From Demequina capsici (GTDB lineage Bacteria; Actinomycetota; Actinomycetes; Actinomycetales; Demequinaceae), in assembly GCF_032102965.1 (NCBI RefSeq), contig NZ_CP134880.1:248001-312000 (forward strand): a DNA stretch of 64,000 nt. Reading direction: 5' to 3'. Below are positions 49,841-56,923 of the stretch, one piece after another. Position numbers and translations under genes: made by a program. The notes below the pieces were generated by a model. It made no database searches. It had not been told where the DNA came from and saw only the letters and a list, made by a program, of their open reading frames with translations. How positions within the stretch are numbered: the stretch's first letter is position 1; each line of letters begins with the position of its first letter.

Positions 49841-50689
49841 TCACATCTCCTGATGCGTGTCGGGGTCGCCGTCGAAGAGTCGGCCATCGTCCCTGGTCAT
49901 CGCGGTGATCGCCGCCACCTCGTCGGGCGTGAGCTCGAAGTCGAAGACGTCCAGGTTCGCGGCCTGGCGTGCGGGCGTCGCGGACTTGGGCAGCGGCAGC
50001 GACTCCAGCTGAAGGTGCCAGCGCAGCACCACCTGTGCGGGGGTGACGCCGTGGGCCTCGGCGGCGGCGGTCACAGGCTGCTCGTCGAACGGTGCCTTGC
50101 GCTTGCCGAGCGGGCTCCACGCCTCGGTGACGATGCCGAGCCGAGCGTGGGAGTCGCGCAGCGCCGCCTGGTTGAACCACGGGTGCATCTCCACCTGGTT
50201 GACGACGGGCGTCACGCCGGAGTCCGCCACGATCTGGTCGAGCAGGGCAGGGGTGAAGTTGCTGACGCCCACCGAGCGCACCAGGCCGCGCCTCTGCGCC
50301 TCGACGAGCGCGCGCCACGCGTCCGTGTGCTTGCCGACCATGGGGTTCGGCCAGTGGATCATCATGACGTCGATGCGGTCCAGGCCCAGTCGCGCGAGCG
50401 ATTCCTCGATGGAGGCGAGCGCACGCTCGTAGTCGTGGTGGCGGCCGGGAAGCTTGGTCTGGATCGTGAGCGCGTCCCGGTCCAGTCCCGACTCGGTCAG
50501 GAAGTCGCGCGCCGCCTTGCCGACGATGCCCTCGTTCTCGTAGTTCACGGCGGAGTCGAGCAGCCGGTAGCCGGCGTCGAGCGCGGTGCGGACGGCGCGG
50601 TAGCCGTCGTCCCCGACCAGGGGATACGTGCCGAAGCCGAGAGCGGGGATCTGGTAGCCGTCTGACAGGGTGCGGGTCGGGATGCTCAT
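49841..50689 (-). CDS. Aldo/keto reductase
   Basis: A 282-residue NADPH-dependent reductase of the AKR5-like group. Catalytic tetrad: Asp and Tyr in RLLDSAVNYENE, Lys in IQTKLPG and His in DVMMIHWPNP. The start is MSIPTRTLSDGYQIPALGFGTYPL. The cofactor end is LPKSATPARQAANLDVFDFELT. Physiological substrate unknown; 2,5-diketo-gluconate reductase-like proteins have this length and layout. Confidence 0.92.
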   Translation of the reverse strand: MSIPTRTLSDGYQIPALGFGTYPLVGDDGYRAVRTALDAGYRLLDSAVNYENEGIVGKAARDFLTESGLDRDALTIQTKLPGRHHDYERALASIEESLARLGLDRIDVMMIHWPNPMVGKHTDAWRALVEAQRRGLVRSVGVSNFTPALLDQIVADSGVTPVVNQVEMHPWFNQAALRDSHARLGIVTEAWSPLGKRKAPFDEQPVTAAAEAHGVTPAQVVLRWHLQLESLPLPKSATPARQAANLDVFDFELTPDEVAAITAMTRDDGRLFDGDPDTHQEM

Positions 50690-50736
50690 GGGGCCACGCT
50701 ATGCCACCACAGGGACCGCGCGACCCACGAGTCGCC

Positions 50737-51612
50737 TCAGGCCGCCGGGTCGGTCGCCGCGTGCGCCCCCAGCCACGCGGTCAGGTCGTCGAGGACCTCC
50801 GCCTTGTTCGTCTCGTTCACCAGCTCGTGCCGTGCACCGGGGTAGACCTTCACGGTGACGTCGGTCAGGCCGGACCGCTGGCGGTAGTCGCGGGCCAGGT
50901 GGTCGATGGACGACGGGCCGCCCAGCGAGTCGTCCTCGCCCACCATGAGGAGCAGGGGCAGATCCTTGCCGAGCTGTCGGGACGGGCGTCCGAGCAGCCT
51001 CAGCGTGTCACGCAGGCCGAAGAGCCGCAGGAGCGGCACGTCGGTGGTCAGAGGGTCGGCCTTGAAGGCCTCGTGGACTGCGGGGTCGCGGCTGAGCCAC
51101 TCGACGCCGGTGGTGCCCAGATGCTTGTGGCGCGCGTTCAGGCTGCCGCCGTTCATGTGCAGCAGCGTGCGGTGCGCGGAGCCGAGCAGCACTGCGGCGT
51201 CGTAGTCGGCGGCGTGCGTGTTCAGCAGGATCTGCGCCATCAGCGAGCCCCACGAATGTGCGACCAGCGTCAGCGGCAGGCCCGGGCTCTGCTCCCGGAT
51301 GAGGCCCGTCAGCTGGTGGACGGCGGCCACCGCGGCACGGTGCCCGCCCGGGCCCAGACGGCCGAGCTGCGCTGCGTCTCCGCCGTGCTGCTCGAGGCCC
51401 GTCCGGCCATGGCCGCGATGATCGTCGGCCCAGGTGGTGAATCCGGCGGCGGCGAGCGCCCGGCCCACGTGCCCGTATCGGCCGGAGTGCTCGCCCACGC
51501 CATGGAGGAGCTGGACGACGCCTCGGGGGCTCTCCGCCTCCCACACGCGAACGTGGATGCGGACACCGAGGGCGTCGGTGTAGTCCATGTCCCTGCTCGC
51601 GTCGTCGCTCAT
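50737..51612 (-). CDS. Alpha/beta hydrolase, monoacylglycerol-lipase-like
   Basis: A 291-residue serine hydrolase. The nucleophile lies in VAHSWGSLMAQ (about Ser117), the acid in MVGEDDSLGG and the His in YPGARHELVNE. The N-terminal motif LLHGVGEHSGRYGHVGRAL and DHRGHGRT are typical of the Hydrolase_4/lysophospholipase group. The ATG at 51612 is chosen; the 72-residue upstream extension is Arg-rich and unconserved. No partner genes. Confidence 0.87.
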   Translation of the reverse strand: MSDDASRDMDYTDALGVRIHVRVWEAESPRGVVQLLHGVGEHSGRYGHVGRALAAAGFTTWADDHRGHGRTGLEQHGGDAAQLGRLGPGGHRAAVAAVHQLTGLIREQSPGLPLTLVAHSWGSLMAQILLNTHAADYDAAVLLGSAHRTLLHMNGGSLNARHKHLGTTGVEWLSRDPAVHEAFKADPLTTDVPLLRLFGLRDTLRLLGRPSRQLGKDLPLLLMVGEDDSLGGPSSIDHLARDYRQRSGLTDVTVKVYPGARHELVNETNKAEVLDDLTAWLGAHAATDPAA

Positions 51613-51692
51613 GACGGCACGATAGCGCCAGGGGTGGACTCGGGTGCCTGGTGGCGAGCGCTCACGCAGGCGAAGCGGCGAACGATGCCCGA

Positions 51693-52097
51693 TCATGCTG
51701 CCACCATCCAGGAGGAGGCGGACGTGGCCGCGTCGTCGGGCATCGCATCCGTGTCGCCGACCGGCTCGAGCGTCGGCTCGGTGCCGTTGAGGGCGTTCGC
51801 TGCGGCGAACGTCAGATCCAGATCCCACACCGCGACCGCCTCGAGCGTCGTCGCGTCCGCGAGCTGCGGGCGGGGGTCCCCATCATGGTCGCCGTCGGCG
51901 GCGGGCGCCGAGGAGGCTCCGTCCGCGAACGTGTACACGCTGCTGGTGGTCGTCGCCGTCGCGTTCGCAGGCTGGTCGACGGACGAGGAGACGGGATCCG
52001 ACGGGCGTTCGCCCGTCGCCGTCGAGCACCCGGCGATCACGAGGACGCCGACCGAGGCTGCCGCCACTGCGGCGAGAGTGCGGTGCGTGTTTCTCAT
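51693..52097 (-). CDS. Small secreted lipoprotein, unknown function
   Basis: 134 residues. The signal peptide ends in the lipobox VIAGC (about Cys24). The rest is low-complexity, rich in Ser, Thr, Ala and Asp (DGDHDGDPRPQ), with one more ordered stretch TLEAVAVWDLDLTFAAANALNG. No family recognised. It starts 110 bp from the divergent sirtuin gene. The coding nature is supported by the signal peptide and by codon use. Confidence 0.65.
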   Translation of the reverse strand: MRNTHRTLAAVAAASVGVLVIAGCSTATGERPSDPVSSSVDQPANATATTTSSVYTFADGASSAPAADGDHDGDPRPQLADATTLEAVAVWDLDLTFAAANALNGTEPTLEPVGDTDAMPDDAATSASSWMVAA

Positions 52098-52207
52098 GAC
52101 CTCAGTCCACCCGCGGATCCTCACAGTCTCCTGGGAGGGAACAGTGAGATGGCGCCGAGGTCACGGATCGGTAAAGGCAGCTGGCGCGGCGGTCGTAGTC
52201 TCGAACC

Positions 52208-52933
52208 GTGACCACTCGTGTGACCGTCCTGACGGGGGCGGGCGTGTCCACCGGCGCGGGCATCCCCGACTTCCGTGGACCCCGGGGCGTGTGGACCCTG
52301 CGACCGGACCGCGCACGCCTGCTCGAGATCGACGTCTTCATGAACGACAGGGCGTTGCGCGAGGAGGGATGGCGCGACTGGCGTGAGCATCCTGCCTGGC
52401 ATTCGCATCCGACCGACGCGCATCGGGCCCTCGCGCGGCTGGGTGAGGCGGGCGTGCTCGAAGCGCTGCTCACCCAGAACATCGACGGCCTGCACCAGGC
52501 AGGCGGGTCCCGGCCCGCAGACGTGATCGAGCTCCACGGCGCGCTCGGCACCACGTCGTGCATGGTCTGCGGGGCAGGGCCGATGGCGACCGCCGACGTG
52601 CTCGCACGGCTCGACACCGAGCCCGACCCTCGTTGCGCAGGCTGCGGAGGGATCCTCAAGCCCGACGTCGTCTACTTCGGCGAGCCGCTGCCCCCGGCGG
52701 CCCTGGATCGCGCCGTGCGTGCGGCGGAGGCGTGCGACGTGATGGTCGCCATCGGCACGACCCTGACCGTCTTCCCCGTCGCCTCCCTGCCCGGCGTGGC
52801 GCTCGACTCGGGCGCGTCCCTGGTCCTCGTCAACGCTGAGCCCACCGCGTACGACCGCTACGCCGACGAGGTGGTCCGGGAACCCATCGAGACCGCGGTG
52901 CCCTCGCTGGTGGAGCGCTGGCTCGACGCCTGA
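52208..52933 (+). CDS. Sir2-family NAD-dependent protein deacylase
   Basis: A 241-residue sirtuin. NAD-binding TVLTGAGVSTGAGIPDFRGP (about residues 5-24), the catalytic His in ELHGALG (about 110-116) after TQNIDGLHQAGG, and a zinc site made of CMVC and CAGC. KPDVVYFGEPLP and GTTLTVFPVASLPGVAL follow. Removes acyl groups from lysines using NAD. The usual neighbour cobB/acs genes are absent. Confidence 0.93.
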   Translation: MTTRVTVLTGAGVSTGAGIPDFRGPRGVWTLRPDRARLLEIDVFMNDRALREEGWRDWREHPAWHSHPTDAHRALARLGEAGVLEALLTQNIDGLHQAGGSRPADVIELHGALGTTSCMVCGAGPMATADVLARLDTEPDPRCAGCGGILKPDVVYFGEPLPPAALDRAVRAAEACDVMVAIGTTLTVFPVASLPGVALDSGASLVLVNAEPTAYDRYADEVVREPIETAVPSLVERWLDA

Positions 52934-53014
52934 AGCCGAGAGCGCCGGCTCGACGTCGGGTCGCGCCGCCCGGCGTCTTCCACCATGCTGGACGGGAGGG
53001 AAGGCGAGGACGCG

Positions 53015-54508
53015 ATGGAGCGACCGGACGAGCGCGTGCAGCTCATCACCTACGCGGACAGGCTCGCGGGAGACCTGCCCGGCCTCGCGGCGCTGCTGCG
53101 GAGCGAGCCCTTCGACTCGGCGTTCGCGGGCGTGCACATCCTGCCGTTCTACACGCCGTTCGACGGGGCCGACGCGGGATTCGACCCGATCGACCACACC
53201 ACCGTCGACCCCCGGCTGGGCACGTGGGACGACCTGCGCGACCTGTCGACCACGCACATCACGATGATGGACCTCATCGTCAACCACGTGTCCTCAGGAT
53301 CCAAGGAGTTCCAGGACGTCGTCGCGCGAGGGCGCGAGTCCCGGCACGCAGACCTGTTCCTCACGCTCGGCACCGTCTTCCCCGACGGCGCCACCGAGGT
53401 GCAGCTCGCCGCCATCTACAGACCCCGCCCAGGCATGCCGTTCACTCCCATGAGGCTGGGCGGCGAGAAGCGGCTCGTGTGGACCACGTTCACGCCGCAG
53501 CAGATCGACATCGACGTGCAGTCGCCCAGCGGGCAGGCCTACCTCGACCGCATCCTCGCCAAGGCGGGGGAGGCAGGCGTCTCGTTCGTCAGGCTCGACG
53601 CCGTCGGCTATGCGATCAAGGTGCCTGGCACGTCATCGTTCATGGTGCCCGAGACGTTCCCCTTCATCGAGGAGTTCACGCAGAGGGCCCGCGCGCGCGG
53701 CGTCGACGTGCTGGTCGAGGTGCATTCCTACTTCCGTCGTCAGATGGAGATCGCGTCCAAGGTGGACCTGGTCTACGACTTCGCTCTGCCGCCCCTGGTG
53801 TTGCACGCGCTGTACACGGGAACCGGCGCCGTGCTCAAGCACTGGCTGGACATCCGCCCCCGCAACGCCGTCAACGTCCTCGACACGCACGACGGCATCG
53901 GCATCATCGACGTGGGTCCGTCGTCCGACCCCGGCGGGGGGCCGGGGCTTCTCAGCGACGCCCAGATGGACGAGCTGGTCGAGGGCATCCATGAGCACTC
54001 GGGAGGCACCTCGCGCGAGTCCACCGGCGCAGCCGCGTCTAACCTTGACCTCTACCAGGTGAACTGCACGTTCTACGAGGCGCTGGGCAAGGACGACCGG
54101 CGCTACCTCGCCGCCCGCGCCATCCAGCTCTTCACGCCCGGCATCCCGCAGGTCTACTACGCGGGCGCGCTCGCGGCCTCCAACGACATGGACCTGCTGC
54201 GAGCCACCGGAGTCGGCCGCGACATCAACCGGCCGTACTACGACCAGCACTCGCTCGCGGCGGCCCTCGCAAGACCTGTCGTGAAGGCGCTGCTCTCGCT
54301 GTGCGCCTTCCGGAACGAGCTGCAGGCCTTCGACGGCGATGCGGACGCGTCGCTCGACGGGTCCGTGCTCACGATCACCCGGCGGGGCGAGCGCTGGTGG
54401 GCGAGCCTGTCGGTGGACCTGGCGACCGCGGCGACCGTCATCGAGTGGGAGGGGCCCTCGGGGCCCGGCTCCACCGAGGACCTGCTGGAGGATCCGCCGA
54501 AGGTGTGA
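53015..54508 (+). CDS. Sucrose phosphorylase (GH13_18)
   Basis: Splits sucrose with phosphate into glucose-1-phosphate and fructose in the cytoplasm. The 497-residue protein has nucleophile Asp195 (VRLDAVGY), acid/base Glu235 (VEVHSYF) and stabiliser Asp293 (LDTHDGIG), each three residues later than in the Bifidobacterium adolescentis enzyme (D192, E232, D290). GAAASNLDLYQVNCTFY and GIPQVYYAGALAASNDMDLL also match closely. The ATG at 53015 follows GGGAGGGAAGGCGAGG; the ATG at 52985 has no such site. The MFS gene is convergent. Close relatives acting on glucosylglycerol or sucrose-6-phosphate cannot be fully excluded. Confidence 0.9.
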   Translation: MERPDERVQLITYADRLAGDLPGLAALLRSEPFDSAFAGVHILPFYTPFDGADAGFDPIDHTTVDPRLGTWDDLRDLSTTHITMMDLIVNHVSSGSKEFQDVVARGRESRHADLFLTLGTVFPDGATEVQLAAIYRPRPGMPFTPMRLGGEKRLVWTTFTPQQIDIDVQSPSGQAYLDRILAKAGEAGVSFVRLDAVGYAIKVPGTSSFMVPETFPFIEEFTQRARARGVDVLVEVHSYFRRQMEIASKVDLVYDFALPPLVLHALYTGTGAVLKHWLDIRPRNAVNVLDTHDGIGIIDVGPSSDPGGGPGLLSDAQMDELVEGIHEHSGGTSRESTGAAASNLDLYQVNCTFYEALGKDDRRYLAARAIQLFTPGIPQVYYAGALAASNDMDLLRATGVGRDINRPYYDQHSLAAALARPVVKALLSLCAFRNELQAFDGDADASLDGSVLTITRRGERWWASLSVDLATAATVIEWEGPSGPGSTEDLLEDPPKV

Positions 54509-54544
54509 GCGCGAACGCCGCGGCGTCAGGCGCGACGCGGCGGG

Positions 54545-55858
54545 TCAGCGTTCGCGGAACCGTTCCCAGACCTCGCGGACGGTGGGCACGTGCACGCCGT
54601 CGGCCGCCATGACCAGGCGGGTCTCGCGACGGCTCCTCACCACGCCCACGACCCCGATCAGCCACGGGATCAGCAGCGCGGTGAAGGCCCAGCGGTACTC
54701 CCCGAGCGTGTAGCTGGTGGTGCCCGCCGGGGACACGAGCTCGAGCACGGCGCCGACCAGCAGGATCGCGATGATCGAGGCGACGAAGCCTCCCATGTTG
54801 ACGAAGCCCGTCGCGGATCCGGCCTTGCCCTGCACCGCGAACGAGCGCGCGAAGTCCATGCCGACCAGCGACATCGGGCCGCCCGCGGCGATCACCATGA
54901 CGAAGATCACCAGCTCCCACAGCGGGCGCGGCGTGGACGGGACGAGGACCACGATCCACGCGAGCGCGGTCAGCGATGCGCCACCGAGCACCAGCCACGA
55001 GCGCCGCATGGGGTGCTTGGCCGTGAGGGCTCCGATCACGGGCCCCACCGCGATGTTGGTCAGCACCATGCAGGTGAGCAGCAGGCTCGCCTCGGCGGGC
55101 GTGCGGCCTTGGCCGGTCGTGAAGAACGGGACGCCCCACAGCAGCGCGAGGGTGTTCGCCGAGAAGGGGCCGATGTAGTGGGACCAGAATCCGAGCCGGA
55201 CGCCGGGTGTGGTCCAGTGCGTGCGCAACGCCTCCGCCACAGACGTGCCCGTCGGCCGCTCCTCGTCGGTGCCGAGCGTGGGCCGCACGAGCGTCCACCA
55301 CGCGAGGACGGCGGCGCCCACTCCGACTCCGGCAAGCACCAGGAACGTGGGGCTCCACCCGCTCGCATGCAGCACGAACGCCACCGGGATGGCGGTGGCC
55401 AGCTGGCCTGCCTGGCCGATGAGCCCCGTGACCTGCAGCATGACGGGCACGCGCTGGGGTGGGAAGTGCTGGCCGACCAGCTTGGTGGCGGCGATGAAGA
55501 TCGGTGCGTCACCGGCACCGATCAGCAGGCGGGCCACGAGGGCCCAGCCGTAGCTGGGGGCCAGCGCCATGAGAAGCTGACCGACCGCCATGACGAGCGA
55601 GCCGGCGACCATGATGCGGGCCGGGCCCCATCGATCGATCAGGACGCCGGCCGGCACCTGCATCCCGGCGTACGCGGCGATCTGGAGCACCGCCAGCATG
55701 GAGAGCGCCGTCGCCTCGACCGCGAAGCGGTCAGCCGCCTCGACGGACGCGACGCCCAGGGCCGTGCGGTGGATGACCGCGACGAAGTACACCGCGGAGG
55801 CGATGCCGAACACCACCCAGGCGGTGCGCTTCTGTGCTGGGGTGCGGGCGTCGGTCAT
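54545..55858 (-). CDS. MFS transporter
   Basis: A 437-residue 12-helix major-facilitator protein. The first inter-helix loop reads VPAGVLIDRWGPARIMVAG, and IHRTALGVASVEAADRF follows helix 1, as in the nitrate/nitrite- and hexuronate-type anion groups. RLLIGAGDAPIFIAATKLVGQHFPPQRVPV is the helix 4-5 segment. The substrate is unknown. It is convergent with the sucrose phosphorylase gene; a 9-bp inverted repeat (CGCGAACGC / GCGTTCGCG, 54510-54556) spans the two 3' ends and may terminate both. Confidence 0.87.
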   Translation of the reverse strand: MTDARTPAQKRTAWVVFGIASAVYFVAVIHRTALGVASVEAADRFAVEATALSMLAVLQIAAYAGMQVPAGVLIDRWGPARIMVAGSLVMAVGQLLMALAPSYGWALVARLLIGAGDAPIFIAATKLVGQHFPPQRVPVMLQVTGLIGQAGQLATAIPVAFVLHASGWSPTFLVLAGVGVGAAVLAWWTLVRPTLGTDEERPTGTSVAEALRTHWTTPGVRLGFWSHYIGPFSANTLALLWGVPFFTTGQGRTPAEASLLLTCMVLTNIAVGPVIGALTAKHPMRRSWLVLGGASLTALAWIVVLVPSTPRPLWELVIFVMVIAAGGPMSLVGMDFARSFAVQGKAGSATGFVNMGGFVASIIAILLVGAVLELVSPAGTTSYTLGEYRWAFTALLIPWLIGVVGVVRSRRETRLVMAADGVHVPTVREVWERFRER

Positions 55859-55993
55859 GGTGTCCTCGTGCGTCGTGGTCGGTCTCTCGACCCGGCGGCG
55901 CTGGAGAGTCCTTCGTCAGGCTACGCCCGCCGACCTGGGACCTCGTCACCCTCGCAGGGTCCGGTCGGCCCCAAGTGGACCACGGGTGCGACG

Positions 55994-56584
55994 TCACGCG
56001 TGGCGGACGGGACCGACCTTCTGGATGTAGCAGCGTCCGCACAGGGACTCGTACTCGGCCTGCTGGCCGTCGATCGCGACCTGTTCGCCGTGGCTGACGA
56101 ACTCGCCGTTGATGCGGCGGCCGTTGAAGACGGCCTTGGAGCCGCACCGGCAGATGGTCTTCAGCTCCTCGATGGCGTGCGCGATCTCCAGCAGGCGCAG
56201 CGACCCGGGGAAGGAGTGCGTCATGAAGTCCCCGCGGAGGCCGTAGCACAGCACCGGAACGCCGTGCATGACGGCGATCTCGTACGCCTCGTCCACCTGG
56301 GCGGGCGTGAGGAACTGCGCCTCGTCGACGAACACCGCATCGATCTGATCGAGCTGCCGGTAGGCCCGCAGCTTGTCGAGGAATGACTCGTCTGCGCCGA
56401 GCAGGACGTCGACCGAGCGCTCCACGCCGATGCGGGACTGCACGGACTCGCCGGCCTTCGTGTCGATGCCTGGCTTCACGATGACCGGGTGCTGGTCCCG
56501 CTCCTCGTAGTTGTAGGCCGCAGTCAGCAGCAGCGCCGACTTGGACGAGTTCATCGCGCCATAGCGGAAGTAGAGCTTCGCCAC
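55994..56584 (-). CDS. tdk: Thymidine kinase
   Basis: Salvages thymidine to dTMP. The 196-residue type II enzyme has the P-loop GAMNSSKSALLL (about residues 9-20), the catalytic Glu in FVDEAQFLTP (about residue 87), the lasso Tyr/Gly region CYGLRGDF, and the zinc Cys pairs ICRCG and LCGRCY. Length matches the family. The tRNA-Lys gene lies 60 bp upstream on the same strand. Confidence 0.95.
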   Translation of the reverse strand: MAKLYFRYGAMNSSKSALLLTAAYNYEERDQHPVIVKPGIDTKAGESVQSRIGVERSVDVLLGADESFLDKLRAYRQLDQIDAVFVDEAQFLTPAQVDEAYEIAVMHGVPVLCYGLRGDFMTHSFPGSLRLLEIAHAIEELKTICRCGSKAVFNGRRINGEFVSHGEQVAIDGQQAEYESLCGRCYIQKVGPVRHA

Positions 56585-56645
56585 CGTGTGATCCTCCCTG
56601 GGATGTCGGGGCCATCGTCACGGCGTGCGGCGCGTGCGTGGTTCG

Positions 56646-56718
56646 TGGGCCCCGTGGGGCTCGAACCCACGACCTACGGATTAAAAGTCCGCTGCTCTGC
56701 CAACTGAGCTAGAGGCCC
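56646..56718 (-). tRNA. tRNA-Lys (TTT)
   Basis: 73-nt cloverleaf: acceptor GGGCCTC / GGGGCCC with one T-G pair, D-arm GCTCAGTTGGCAGAGC, anticodon loop CTTTTAA with TTT, T-arm GTGGGTTCGAGCCCCAC, discriminator A; CCA not encoded. The 205 bp after its 5' end (56719-56923) hold no gene. Confidence 0.95.
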
Positions 56719-56923
56719 GCCTGCAATCGTAGCCGGGGCGGCTCGTCGGCCGGAATCATGCCTGGCAGGCGGCATGTCCAGACCCCACCGGATGCGTCCG
56801 GACGCGAAGGCGCCGAACCCGTCCGTGATGCAGAAGCAGCAGCGCGGCCCCGGGATGAACCACTCGGGCTGACGCCGTCGCGTCACGAGGTCACGCGCCT
56901 CACCCGTCGGCCGCACGAGCGAG